64,000 bases of DNA from Rhizobacter sp. Lineage in GTDB: Bacteria; Pseudomonadota; Gammaproteobacteria; Burkholderiales; Burkholderiaceae_C. The first letter of the stretch is position 1. Each line of letters starts with the position of its first letter. Under the pieces are notes generated by a model. It ran no database searches. It worked only from the letters and a program-made list of their open reading frames with translations, and was not told the origin of the DNA. The stretch spans positions 3,844,001-3,908,000 of the forward strand of contig JAHBZQ010000001.1 in the NCBI GenBank assembly GCA_019635355.1, read 5' to 3'. The translations under genes were made by a program, and so were the position numbers. Positions 1-8,109 of this stretch are shown one piece after another.

Positions 1-142
1 GGGTGTAACCGCTGGTGAGAAAACGGCCCGCTGGCGGCAAGACGCGGCGTTGTCCTACAAACGCATCGTGCAGTGCGTCATAGCATTTGTCTCGGGCCAC
101 GGTTCCCTCCTCCCTCCCTCCCTGAATGCTGTGGCTCATTCG

Positions 143-179
143 GCGGGCCTTGTGCGAAAGCACGGCCCGCTTTCTTTTT
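143..179 (+). terminator. Intrinsic terminator of an upstream plus-strand unit
   Basis: A GC stem (GCGGGCC at 143-149 with GGCCCGC at 164-170) is extended by GTGC/GCAC across a GAAA tetraloop, with a two-base bulge. It is followed directly by a T-rich run at 171-179. This is a textbook rho-independent terminator. It implies that a transcript enters from left of the window. Bases 1-142 hold only its 3' end; no frame there looks like a convincing coding end, so a protein or an RNA gene is equally possible. Confidence 0.85.
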
Positions 180-233
180 GGGCAAACCTCGGCCGATGCA
201 CACAATGGCGGCTTCTCATTCGAGGAGCCGCCC

Positions 234-620
234 ATGCCCATCCGCATCGTCCGACTCGGCGAGCCGCGCGCGGCCGGTGAAGGCGTTCGCTTCGGCACCG
301 TGCGCCGCCCGCCCCGCGGCGTGCCCAAGGCCGAGTTCGCCACGCGCGACTACTACGACGTCTGGCTGCCCAACCTCGCGCCGAGCGAGGCGCTGATGAA
401 GGAAGGGCAGGCGGCCGAGACGGACGCGCAATGGAAAGCCTTCGCCCGCCGCTACACCGCCGAGATGAAGGCGCCCGAGCACGCGCACCTGCTCGACGCG
501 CTGGCCGCCTTGTCGCACCAGACGGCGTTTGCCGTCGGCTGCTATTGCGAAGACGAGAATCGCTGCCACCGCTCGCTGCTGCGCGGCCTTCTGGCCGAGC
601 GCGGTGCCGCGATCACCTGA
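234..620 (+). CDS. DUF488 family protein
   Basis: The product is 128 residues and is recognised as a DUF488 protein by its overall pattern: an N-terminal strand (MPIRIVRLGEPR), a central YYDVWLPNLAPS stretch and the terminal signature CYCEDENRCHRSLL near residues 103-116. That CxCxxxxxCHR cysteine/histidine pattern is typical of the family. The biochemical role of DUF488 is not established, so no function is assigned. The start at 234 was chosen because GAGGAG lies just upstream and the family signature begins close behind it; an in-frame upstream start at 126 would run through the terminator. It ends 32 bp before the oxidoreductase gene and may share its transcript. Confidence 0.8.
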   Translation: MPIRIVRLGEPRAAGEGVRFGTVRRPPRGVPKAEFATRDYYDVWLPNLAPSEALMKEGQAAETDAQWKAFARRYTAEMKAPEHAHLLDALAALSHQTAFAVGCYCEDENRCHRSLLRGLLAERGAAIT

Positions 621-652
621 TACTTCCTGCCCTCTGAACCGAACCTGCGCCC

Positions 653-1807
653 ATGTCTTCCCAACCCCTCGTCATCGTCGGCTCCGGCCTCGCCGGCTAC
701 AACCTCGCCCGCGAGTTCCGCAAGCTCGACAAGGAGACGCCGCTCGTCGTCGTGAGCCGCGACCACGCCGGCTTCTATTCCAAGCCCATGCTCTCGAACG
801 CGCTGGCCGGCAAGAAGACCGCGGCCACGCTCGTGATGAAGGCGGCCGAGAAGATGCGCGAGGAGCTCAACGCCACGCTGCTCACCCACACCGGGCTCAA
901 GCGCCTCGACACCGCGGCGCAGACGGTCGAGCTCAGCAACGGCGAGACGCTGCACTACCGCGACCTCGCGCTGGCGCTGGGCGCCGACCCGATCCGCCTG
1001 CCGCTCGCGGGCGACGCCGAGCCCGAGGTGATGTCGGTCAACGACCTCGACGACTACGCCCGTTTCGCCGAGCGGCTGGAAGGGGCCGACACCGTGGCCA
1101 TCCTCGGCGGGGGGCTGATCGGCTGCGAGTTCGCCAACGACCTGCTGCACCGCGGCGTGGCGCCGACGGTGATCGACGTGGCCGGCACGCTGCTGTCGCG
1201 CCTCTTGCCGCCGCAGGCGAGCGAGCGCCTGCAGGGCAAGCTCGAAGCGGCGGGCGTGGCGTTTCGCCTCGGCGTGTCGGTGAGCCGTGTCGACCGTGAC
1301 GGCAATGGCTACCAGCTCACGCTCAGCGACGGCAGCCGCCTCTACGCCGACCGCGTGCTCTCGGCCATCGGCCTCAAGCCCCGCACCGCGCTCGCCGCCG
1401 AGGCCCGCCTCGCCACCCAGCGCGGCATCACCACCGATCGCCTGCTCGCCACCAGCGCGCCGCACGTCTACGCACTCGGCGACTGCGCCGAAGTGGCCGG
1501 CCTGTCGCTGCCCTTCGTGCTGCCGCTGATGGCGCAGACCCGCGCGCTCGCCGCCACGCTGGCCGGCACGCCCACGCCGGTGGTCTACCCCGCGATGCCG
1601 GTCACGGTGAAGACCCCCGCCTGCCCAACCGTCGTCTGCCCGCCGCTGCCGGGCGCAGAAGGCTCGTGGAGCGTCGAGCTGAGCGACGACGCCTGCACGG
1701 CCAGGTTCACCGATGCGGCGGGCCAGCTGCTCGGGTTTGCCCTGCTCGGCGCAGCGGTCTCGCAACGCCAGGCGCTGGCGGTGCAGGTGCCGGCCTGGTT
1801 GGCGTGA
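653..1807 (+). CDS. FAD-dependent oxidoreductase, rubredoxin reductase-like
   Basis: A 384-residue flavoprotein of the pyridine nucleotide-disulfide oxidoreductase class 2 fold. The FAD site GSGLAG is at residues 10-15, the NAD(P)H site GGGLIG near 152-157, and the second FAD motif YALGDCAE near 273-280. Length, the NAxAGKK stretch near residue 50 and the absence of a CxxC redox pair match the rubredoxin-NAD(+) reductases (RubB/AlkT-like), which pass electrons from NADH to rubredoxin. No rubredoxin gene is visible nearby, so the electron acceptor is inferred from family resemblance only. It could instead serve another small iron-sulfur partner. Expected location is the cytoplasm. Confidence 0.85.
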   Translation: MSSQPLVIVGSGLAGYNLAREFRKLDKETPLVVVSRDHAGFYSKPMLSNALAGKKTAATLVMKAAEKMREELNATLLTHTGLKRLDTAAQTVELSNGETLHYRDLALALGADPIRLPLAGDAEPEVMSVNDLDDYARFAERLEGADTVAILGGGLIGCEFANDLLHRGVAPTVIDVAGTLLSRLLPPQASERLQGKLEAAGVAFRLGVSVSRVDRDGNGYQLTLSDGSRLYADRVLSAIGLKPRTALAAEARLATQRGITTDRLLATSAPHVYALGDCAEVAGLSLPFVLPLMAQTRALAATLAGTPTPVVYPAMPVTVKTPACPTVVCPPLPGAEGSWSVELSDDACTARFTDAAGQLLGFALLGAAVSQRQALAVQVPAWLA

Positions 1808-1872
1808 GAAAGCGCAAGCGCGGATCTGCGCGGCCCTTTACGATGGGCTGCCCCTCCACCCCCTGACGCGCG

Positions 1873-3126
1873 ATGAGCAGCAGCAGCGAGACCGACCTCG
1901 ACCAGGCCAACCCGCACGCCCTTGCCGCCATCGTCGAAGCCAGTGCCAAGCGCACCATCGTCGCGTCGGACGACATCCTCGACGAGCGCGGCGTCAAGCT
2001 CTGGGCGCGTGGCCAGCCGGTGTCCGAATCGCTGCAGCAGCGCCTGCTCGAACGCAAGCTCAAGCAGCCGCTGGAGGCCACGCTCGAAGCGGCCGATGGC
2101 GTCAACGGGCAGGAACTGAAGCAGGCGCTCGAGCACTTCCTCGGCTCCGGGCAGGCGCTGGCGCGGGGGCTGCAGGCCTGGGCCGGCCCGCTGCGCGCGG
2201 CGGTGGCCGAGCTCAAGCTGCAGTCCGTCGCGCAGCTCCTCCTGACCGCGGCGCAGGCCGCACGGCCCGGCATCTACGAGCACGCGGTGCGCGGCATGGC
2301 GCTCTCGGGCGCGATGGCGCTGGCCGCCAAGGGCGACCGGGCCCAGGTCGAGCTGGCGCTGATGGGCGGCCTGCTGCACGACCTGGGCGAGATGTACGTC
2401 AACCCCGACTACCTCGACCCGCAGCAGCCGCTCGACATCACCGGTTACCGCCACCTCGCCGTGCACCCGCGCACCGGCGCCATGCTGCTCACGCGCCTGG
2501 CCAAGTACCCGCCGGCCCTGGCGCGCGGCGTGGCCGAGCACCACGAGCGGCTCGATGGCAGCGGCTACCCGGGCCGCCTGCTGGGCAACGCCCTCTCGCC
2601 GCTCGGGCGCCAGCTGGCGGTGGTGGAGGTGGTGCTGGGCGTGATGGCGCAGGGCGACGCGCCCTGGGCGCGGGCGAGTTTTGCGCTGCGCATGGTGCCG
2701 GGCGAGTTCGACGGGCATGCGGTGGGTTTCATCACCCGCTGCGCCCGCGAGGTGGGCGAGCCGCGGCCCGAGCCGGACGAGCTGGCCCTGCACGGGCTGC
2801 ACCTGGTCGACGGCCACCTCGGGGCGGCGCTCGCGCTGGCCGACGAGCTGGAGCGCTCGCCCTCGTCGGCCGCCGCCGTGCGCGCCGTGGCGGGGCGGGC
2901 CGGCCACCTGCTCTTCCGTCTGCGCACCGGCTGGAACGAGATGGGCCTGTGGGCCGCGGAGACGACCGACGCCTCGGGCGAGGCGAAGGTCGAGATGAGC
3001 TTCGCCGGGCGCGAGCTGGCCTACCGCATGCGCTTCATCCGGCGCGAGTGCCTGTGGGCGGAGAAGGAGCTCGGCCACGCCGATGCGGCGGCACTCGCGC
3101 CGCTGTGGGCAGGCCTCGACCTTTAG
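1873..3126 (+). CDS. HD-GYP-type phosphohydrolase domain protein
   Basis: 417 residues. The central region carries HD-GYP landmarks: HDLGE at 169-173 (metal-binding HD pair), a conserved histidine at 198, HHE at 223-225 and DGSGYP at 228-233. HD-GYP domains hydrolyse cyclic di-GMP. The usual HDxGK is HDxGE here, and the other core residues are intact, so activity is plausible but not certain. The N-terminal 120 residues and C-terminal 130 residues match nothing I can name; no receiver domain or membrane segment is evident. The gene converges on priA and overlaps its end by 4 bp. A degenerate relative lies at the right edge of the window. Confidence 0.8.
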   Translation: MSSSSETDLDQANPHALAAIVEASAKRTIVASDDILDERGVKLWARGQPVSESLQQRLLERKLKQPLEATLEAADGVNGQELKQALEHFLGSGQALARGLQAWAGPLRAAVAELKLQSVAQLLLTAAQAARPGIYEHAVRGMALSGAMALAAKGDRAQVELALMGGLLHDLGEMYVNPDYLDPQQPLDITGYRHLAVHPRTGAMLLTRLAKYPPALARGVAEHHERLDGSGYPGRLLGNALSPLGRQLAVVEVVLGVMAQGDAPWARASFALRMVPGEFDGHAVGFITRCAREVGEPRPEPDELALHGLHLVDGHLGAALALADELERSPSSAAAVRAVAGRAGHLLFRLRTGWNEMGLWAAETTDASGEAKVEMSFAGRELAYRMRFIRRECLWAEKELGHADAAALAPLWAGLDL

Positions 3127-5189
3127 ATCGCCAAAGGGTCGACGTCCAAGGCCCAGCGCAGCACGCCCTTGTGCTGCGACTTCAAGCGCGTGAGTTCGTC
3201 GACCCAGGGCCTGAGCACCCGTTGCAGGGTGCCGCGCGCGGAAGACTCCACCAGCATCTGCATGCGCTCCACGTTCGCCACGCGGGCGATGTGGTGCGGC
3301 ACGGGTGGGTAGATCAACAACTCGTTGGCGCCGGGGATCTGCTCGGCCAGTGACGCGGCGGCCTGCAGGAACTCACGCGCCGCCTGTGCCGTGCGCGCCT
3401 CCGCACGCAGCAGCGCGAGGTGGCTGAAGGGCGGCAGTCCGGCCATGCTGCGCTCCTTCAGCTGGCTGTCGGCGAAGGCCTTGAAGTCGTGGCGCTGCAG
3501 CGCGGCGTAGAGCGGGTGCGTGGGGTGCCAGGTCTGCACCACCATCTCGCTGCGGTCGGCCTGTGATGCGTCGCGCCCGGCGCGGCCGGCGGCCTGCATC
3601 AAGAGCGCGAAGAGCCGCTCGGGCGCGCGGAAGTCGCTGCTGAAGAGTGCGTTGTCGGGGCTCACCGCGGCCACCAGCGTGATGCGGCGGAAGTCGTGGC
3701 CCTTGGCCACCATCTGCGTGCCGACCAGCACGTCGACATCCCCCGCGTGCACGGCCGAGAGCTGCGCTTCGAGCGCACCCTTGGTCTTGGTGCTGTCGGC
3801 ATCGATGCGGGCCACGCGGGCGCCGGGCAGGGCTTCGGCGAGCTGCTCTTCCAGCCGCTCGGTGCCGCGGCCGAGCGGGGCGATGTCGAGGTTGCCGCAG
3901 TCGGGGCAGGCGCGCGGCACGGCCTGGGTGAAGCCGCAGTGGTGGCAGCGCAGCGTGCGGTCGACCTTGTGGAAGACGCGCCAGGCGCTGCAGTGCGGGC
4001 AGTCGCTCTTCCAGCCGCAGGCGCCGCAGTGCAGCACCGGCGCGTAGCCGCGGCGGTTGAGGAAGACGAGGCTTTGCTCACCGCGCTCGACCCGCTTGGC
4101 CAGCGCCGACACGAGCTGGGGCGAGAGCAGCGTGGTCACACCCGGCGCCTTGGGCAGCAGGTTCATGTCGACCAGGCGCACGGCGGGCAGGGCGCCATTG
4201 CCCACCCGGTGGGCGAGCGTGAGCCGCTCGTAGCGGCCCTGCTCGGCGCGCTGCCAGCTCTCGAGCGAGGGGGTGGCCGAGCCGAGCACGACGCAGGCGC
4301 CCTCGAGCTTGCCGCGGTAGACCGCCAGGTCGCGCGCCGAATAACGGGCGCCTTCCTGCTGCTTGTACGACGGGTCGTGTTCCTCGTCGACCACGATCAG
4401 CCCGAGCCGCGGCAAGGGGGCGAACACCGCCATGCGCGTGCCCAGCACCAGGTCGGCCAGGCCCAGGTGGGCGGCGAGCCAGTTCTTCAGGCGCTGGGCC
4501 GGGGTGAGGCCGCTGTGCAGCGAGACGATGCGTTTGGGCGCCGGGCCGCTGCCGAAGCGTTCGGCAAAACGCGCTTCGAGCTGCGGCGTGAGGTTGATCT
4601 CGGGCACCAGCACCAGCACCTGGCGGCCGGCGGCCAATGCGTCTTCGGCGGCGCGCAGGTAGACCTCGGTCTTGCCGCTGCCGGTGAGGCCGTGCAGCAG
4701 CACCACGGGCGCCTGGCCCGGCGTGCTGAGTTCGGCCAGGCGGGCCAGGGCGGCGGCCTGGTCGGGCGTGAGCTCGGGGCGGGCCGGTGCGGGGCCAGCT
4801 GGCGGCACGGCCCAGGCCTTGCGCAGGCGGGCCACCCGCTGGGCCAGTTGGGCGTCGTCGAGCTTGCGCAGCTCGGGCGGCAGCACCGACAGCGCCACCT
4901 CGCCCAGGCCGCGCTGGTAATACGACGCGGCGAAATCCACCAGCTCGCACCAGCGGGCCGAGAGCGGCGGCACGGCGTCGAGCACGGCGGCCACTGGCTT
5001 CAAGGCGACCGAGGGTGCGGGGTCGGCGTCGCCCGGCCAGACGATGCCGGTCACTTCACGGCGGCCCAGGGGCGCACGCACCAGGGTTCCGGGTGAGAGC
5101 GGGCGCTCGCTCAGGTAGTCGAGCGCGCCCCCCAGGCCGCTGTGCTGAGGGGCGTCGACGGCCACACGAACGGGCAGGCGGTCATCCAT
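3123..5189 (-). CDS. priA: Primosomal protein N' (replication restart helicase)
   Basis: 688 residues, the usual size for PriA, a 3'-5' superfamily 2 helicase that recognises stalled forks and reloads DnaB. Visible features: an N-terminal fork-binding domain (1-135), Walker A GLTGSGKT at 167-174, the DEEH box at 268-271, then a zinc-binding stretch around 390-435 with paired CxxC knots (CGAC, CPHC, CHHC, CPDC), followed by RGTERLEEQL and QMVAKGHDF helicase motifs. The ATG at 5189 is used although no Shine-Dalgarno sequence precedes it. Upstream is an AT-rich gap with a 17-bp palindrome and a DnaA-box match. Convergent with the HD-GYP gene, sharing 4 bp. Confidence 0.97.
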   Translation of the reverse strand: MDDRLPVRVAVDAPQHSGLGGALDYLSERPLSPGTLVRAPLGRREVTGIVWPGDADPAPSVALKPVAAVLDAVPPLSARWCELVDFAASYYQRGLGEVALSVLPPELRKLDDAQLAQRVARLRKAWAVPPAGPAPARPELTPDQAAALARLAELSTPGQAPVVLLHGLTGSGKTEVYLRAAEDALAAGRQVLVLVPEINLTPQLEARFAERFGSGPAPKRIVSLHSGLTPAQRLKNWLAAHLGLADLVLGTRMAVFAPLPRLGLIVVDEEHDPSYKQQEGARYSARDLAVYRGKLEGACVVLGSATPSLESWQRAEQGRYERLTLAHRVGNGALPAVRLVDMNLLPKAPGVTTLLSPQLVSALAKRVERGEQSLVFLNRRGYAPVLHCGACGWKSDCPHCSAWRVFHKVDRTLRCHHCGFTQAVPRACPDCGNLDIAPLGRGTERLEEQLAEALPGARVARIDADSTKTKGALEAQLSAVHAGDVDVLVGTQMVAKGHDFRRITLVAAVSPDNALFSSDFRAPERLFALLMQAAGRAGRDASQADRSEMVVQTWHPTHPLYAALQRHDFKAFADSQLKERSMAGLPPFSHLALLRAEARTAQAAREFLQAAASLAEQIPGANELLIYPPVPHHIARVANVERMQMLVESSARGTLQRVLRPWVDELTRLKSQHKGVLRWALDVDPLAI

Positions 5190-5219
5190 CGGAGGGAGCG
5201 TCGGAAAGCAAAGACCTTG

Positions 5220-5236
5220 TTAGGAATGATTCCTAA
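5220..5236. promoter_or_regulatory. Perfect palindrome upstream of priA
   Basis: TTAGGAATGATTCCTAA is an 8-bp perfect inverted repeat around one G, 31 bp upstream of the priA start codon. It is AT-rich within GC-rich DNA and has no T-run, so an operator is more likely than a terminator. I do not recognise the cognate regulator. Confidence 0.5.
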
Positions 5237-5277
5237 GTGGCTGATTTTTCAGCTCTTTTGAAAGTTTCCACGACTCT

Positions 5278-5286
5278 TGTGGATAA
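5278..5286 (-). promoter_or_regulatory. Consensus DnaA box
   Basis: TGTGGATAA on the plus strand is the exact complement of the DnaA 9-mer TTATCCACA. It sits in an AT-rich run and is followed by a half-repeat, CTTTGTGG. A 9-mer can occur by chance, but the neighbouring near-match at 5465-5473 and the position in a gap beside hemE make it worth recording. Confidence 0.5.
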
Positions 5287-5320
5287 CTTTGTGGGGAACC
5301 TGCCAAAAATGACGCTAGAG

Positions 5321-5390
5321 CCTTGATTTTCGGGCCTTCGCGCTGCGTTGCTCACTTTCGAAGCAAATCGCAGCTCCAATGAAATCAAGG
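5321..5390. repeat. Nested inverted repeat / structured element
   Basis: The outer arms CCTTGATTT (5321-5329) and AAATCAAGG (5382-5390) pair perfectly. Inside them GCTGCGTTGCT (5342-5352) pairs with AGCAA (5362-5366) and CGCAGC (5369-5374), with two unpaired bases and a 9-nt loop. No T-run follows on either strand. It could be a structured RNA, a miniature mobile-element remnant or a protein-binding site. Confidence 0.55.
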
Positions 5391-5556
5391 ACTTAGCAAC
5401 CTAATCAGAAATACTGATGGTGCGCTGCGGCGGTCTTGTCCTACTGGGGGACCGTTCGCGGTTTTGGGGATAAGTCAAGCCCTGAGTGCTCGCTCACCGG
5501 GAAAGCACTGCCGGCCGTTCCAGAAAGATGCAACCAACTGCAACCGAAGCCGGAGG

Positions 5557-6639
5557 CTATCGGTGCAGGCTGGGCGAGTGCTCGTGCACCGCGTCGACCA
5601 GGGCCGCCACGCTTTCCGGAGGTGTGTGCTGGCTGATGCCGTGGCCGAGGTTGAAGATGTGGCCGACCGGGCGGTAGTCGGCCTTCCAGGGGCCGAAGCT
5701 GTCGAGCGTCTTGATGACCTCGGCGCGCACCTGGTCGGGCGAGGCGAAGAGCACCGCCGGGTCGAGGTTGCCCTGCAGCGCGGTGAACTGGCCGATGCGT
5801 TTGCGCGCCGAGGCGAGGCTCACCGTCCAGTCGAGGCCGACCACGTCGCAGCCCAGGGCGGCGATCTCTTCCAGCCAACCGCCGCCACCCTTTGTGAAGA
5901 CGATGTGCGGGATGCGCCGGCCTTCGTGCTCGCGCTTCACCTGCGCCAGCGCGCGGCGGGTGTAGTCGAGGCTGAACGATTGGAAGGCGCCGTCGGCCAG
6001 CACGCCGCCCCAGCTGTCGAACACCATCACCGCCTGGGCGCCGGCGTCGATCTGGGCGTTGAGGTAGGCGGCGACCGCGTCGGCGTTGACCGCGAGCATC
6101 TTGTGCAGCAGGTCGGGCCGGCTGTAGAGCATGGTCTTGACCAGCCGGTAGTCGTCGGAGCCGGCGCCTTCGACCATGTAGCAGGCGAGCGTCCAGGGGC
6201 TGCCCGAGAAGCCGATCAGCGGCACCCGGCCGTTGAGGGCCTTGCGGATGGAGGTGACGGCGTCGAAGACGTAGCGCAGCTTGTCCAGGTCGGGCACGGC
6301 GAGCTGGGCGACGGCGGCTTCGTCGCGCACCGGGTGGGCGAACTTCGGGCCTTCGCCCATCGCGAAGCTCAAGCCCAGGCCCATCGCGTCGGGGATGGTG
6401 AGGATGTCGCTGAAGAGGATGGCCGCGTCGAGCTTGTAGCGCTCGAGCGGCTGCAGCGTGACCTCGGTGGCGAAGTCGGTGTTGGTCGCCAGGCCCATGA
6501 AGCTGCCGGCCTTGGCGCGGGTGGCGCGGTACTCCGGCAGGTAGCGGCCGGCCTGGCGCATGAGCCAGACGGGCGTGTGGTCGGTGGGCTGGCGCAGGCA
6601 GGCGCGCAGGAAGCTGTCGTTTTGGAGGGGGGCGAACAT
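5557..6639 (-). CDS. hemE: Uroporphyrinogen decarboxylase
   Basis: 360 residues, normal length for HemE. The enzyme removes four carboxyl groups from uroporphyrinogen III to give coproporphyrinogen III in cytoplasmic haem biosynthesis. The N-terminal signature PVWLMRQAGRYLPEYR (about 23-38) carries the substrate-binding arginines. Further conserved stretches are LFSDILTIPDAMGL, GFSGSPWTLACYMVEG and FDSWGGVLAD. It lies 40 bp downstream of a small secreted-protein gene on the same strand; whether the two are co-transcribed is unclear. Confidence 0.97.
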   Translation of the reverse strand: MFAPLQNDSFLRACLRQPTDHTPVWLMRQAGRYLPEYRATRAKAGSFMGLATNTDFATEVTLQPLERYKLDAAILFSDILTIPDAMGLGLSFAMGEGPKFAHPVRDEAAVAQLAVPDLDKLRYVFDAVTSIRKALNGRVPLIGFSGSPWTLACYMVEGAGSDDYRLVKTMLYSRPDLLHKMLAVNADAVAAYLNAQIDAGAQAVMVFDSWGGVLADGAFQSFSLDYTRRALAQVKREHEGRRIPHIVFTKGGGGWLEEIAALGCDVVGLDWTVSLASARKRIGQFTALQGNLDPAVLFASPDQVRAEVIKTLDSFGPWKADYRPVGHIFNLGHGISQHTPPESVAALVDAVHEHSPSLHR

Positions 6640-6679
6640 GCGGCGATTGTCGCAGGCCCCCCCGGGGCGGCGACCTGCC

Positions 6680-7051
6680 CTACTTCAAGCTGCCGCTGAA
6701 CGTGCCCTTGCCGATCGTGCCCATGTCGGTGGTGCCTTCGACCTTCTTGCCGCTGACCTTGCCGGTGTAGGTGATGGGGCCGTTGCCCGAGTTGTAGCGG
6801 AGGGTCAGCACATCGCCCTTGAGCGTGCCGGTCACATCGGCCGAGCCGAAGGCGCCCTGGTAGGTGCCGCTGACCTTTTCGCCGTCCTGCTTGAGCACGA
6901 AAGTGGGGTTGCCACTGCCGGCGGGGGTGGTGACCGACATGTTCCAGGTGCCGCTCACGTTGGTGGCCCACGCGGCGAGGGTCGCGAGGGTCAGGCCGGT
7001 GCCGGCCAGTGCGCGGCGGATGAACCGTCCGGTTTGGATCTTCTTGAACAT
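6680..7051 (-). CDS. Small exported protein, unknown function
   Basis: 123 residues from the ATG at 7051, which has AAGGAG placed well upstream; an in-frame start ten codons earlier lacks this support. The N-terminus looks like a signal peptide (FKKIQTGRFIRRALAGTGLTLATLAAWA). The mature part is rich in G, T, S and K, with alternating strands such as VSGTWNMSVTTP, VSGTYQGAFGSADVTGTL and VSGKKVEGTTDMGTIGKGTF, suggesting a small antiparallel beta-barrel of lipocalin-like type. I do not recognise a named family. It diverges from cysK across a 137-bp gap. Confidence 0.75.
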   Translation of the reverse strand: MFKKIQTGRFIRRALAGTGLTLATLAAWATNVSGTWNMSVTTPAGSGNPTFVLKQDGEKVSGTYQGAFGSADVTGTLKGDVLTLRYNSGNGPITYTGKVSGKKVEGTTDMGTIGKGTFSGSLK

Positions 7052-7188
7052 GTGTGTCTCTCTCCTTGAGGGGTGAATCAATCAAGCCGCCCTGGGCCAG
7101 GTGCAAACGGTGGGCGACGCCTATCATTGAACGCTCTCCGGCACGGGCACCCGTTCCGTACCGCGCAACCCACCCACAGGAGACTGAC

Positions 7189-8109
7189 ATGCTGGCCCAG
7201 AACGTCCTGCAGACCATCGGCAACACGCCGCACATCCGCATCAACCGCCTGTTCGGCAACACGCACAGCGTGTACGTGAAGAGCGAGCGTGCCAACCCCG
7301 GCGGCTCGATCAAGGACCGCATCGCGCTGTCGATGATCGAGGCGGCCGAAGCCAGCGGCACCTTGAAGGCCGGCGGCACCATCGTCGAGCCGACCTCGGG
7401 CAACACCGGCGTGGGGCTTGCGATGGTGGCGGCCGTCAAGGGCTACAAGCTGGTCCTCGTGATGCCCGAGAGCATGAGCGTCGAGCGCCGCCGCCTGATG
7501 CTCGCCTACGGCGCGAGCTTCGTGCTCACGCCGCGCGAGAAAGGCATGAACGGCGCCATCGCCAAGGCCACCGAGATCGTGGCCGCCACGCCCGGCGCTT
7601 GGATGCCGCAGCAGTTCGACAACGCGGCCAACATCGACGTGCACGTGCGCACCACCGCCCAGGAGATCGCGGCCGACTTCCCCGGTGGCGTCGACGTGCT
7701 GATCACCGGCGTGGGCACCGGCGGCCACATCACCGGCTGCGCCAAGGTGTTGAAGGGCCTGTGGCCGAAGCTCAAGGTGTTCGCGGTCGAGCCCACCGCC
7801 TCGCCCGTGATCAGCGGCGGCAAGCCGAGCCCGCACCCGATCCAGGGCATCGGCGCCGGCTTCATCCCGAAGAACCTGCACACCGACCTGCTCGACGGCG
7901 TGATCCAGGTCGAGGCCGAGGCGGCCAAGGAGATGGCCCGCCGCTCGGCGCGCGAAGAGGGGCTGCTGGTGGGCATCTCGTCGGGCGCCACACTGGCCGC
8001 GATCTCGCAGAAGCTGCCCGACATTGCGAAGGGCGCGACCGTGCTCGGCTTCAACTACGACACCGGCGAGCGCTATCTCTCCATCGAAGGTTTCCTGCCC
8101 AACGAATGA
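7189..8109 (+). CDS. cysK: Cysteine synthase A (O-acetylserine sulfhydrylase)
   Basis: 306 residues. It makes L-cysteine from O-acetylserine and sulfide using PLP. The PLP lysine lies in NPGGSIKDR (Lys42) and the substrate loop is EPTSGNTG (about 66-73). The phosphate-binding loop GVGTGGHITG is near 178-187, and SSGAT lies near the C-terminus. CysK is preferred over CysM from the overall pattern; the isozyme is not proven. The ATG at 7189 follows CAGGAGA. A possible -10 (TATCAT) lies at 7122-7127, with no clear -35. Its stop overlaps the creB start (ATGA), so sulfur assimilation and a two-component system are translationally coupled here. Confidence 0.95.
   Translation: MLAQNVLQTIGNTPHIRINRLFGNTHSVYVKSERANPGGSIKDRIALSMIEAAEASGTLKAGGTIVEPTSGNTGVGLAMVAAVKGYKLVLVMPESMSVERRRLMLAYGASFVLTPREKGMNGAIAKATEIVAATPGAWMPQQFDNAANIDVHVRTTAQEIAADFPGGVDVLITGVGTGGHITGCAKVLKGLWPKLKVFAVEPTASPVISGGKPSPHPIQGIGAGFIPKNLHTDLLDGVIQVEAEAAKEMARRSAREEGLLVGISSGATLAAISQKLPDIAKGATVLGFNYDTGERYLSIEGFLPNE

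Larger units (their letters stand above)
5190..5556. other. 367-bp intergenic gap between priA and hemE
   Basis: No credible gene is seen in this stretch, which is visibly AT-richer than its surroundings in its left half. It holds a perfect 17-bp palindrome (5220-5236), a consensus DnaA box (5278-5286), a nested inverted repeat (5321-5390) and a second DnaA-box-like 9-mer, TGGGGATAA, at 5465-5473 (one mismatch to the consensus on the opposite strand). Both flanking genes are on the minus strand, so it lies downstream of hemE and upstream of priA. Confidence 0.8.

Noticed and set aside
1..142. Possible end of a coding gene or RNA at the left edge
   Set aside because: No frame shows a recognisable protein end, and the sequence matched no RNA I know (RNase P, tmRNA and 6S were considered). 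Only the terminator at 143-179 is supported.
5190..5556. Calling the priA-hemE gap the replication origin
   Set aside because: Only one consensus and one near-consensus DnaA box, no dnaA or dnaN nearby, and gene orientation does not flip here. Kept as a finding, not a feature call.
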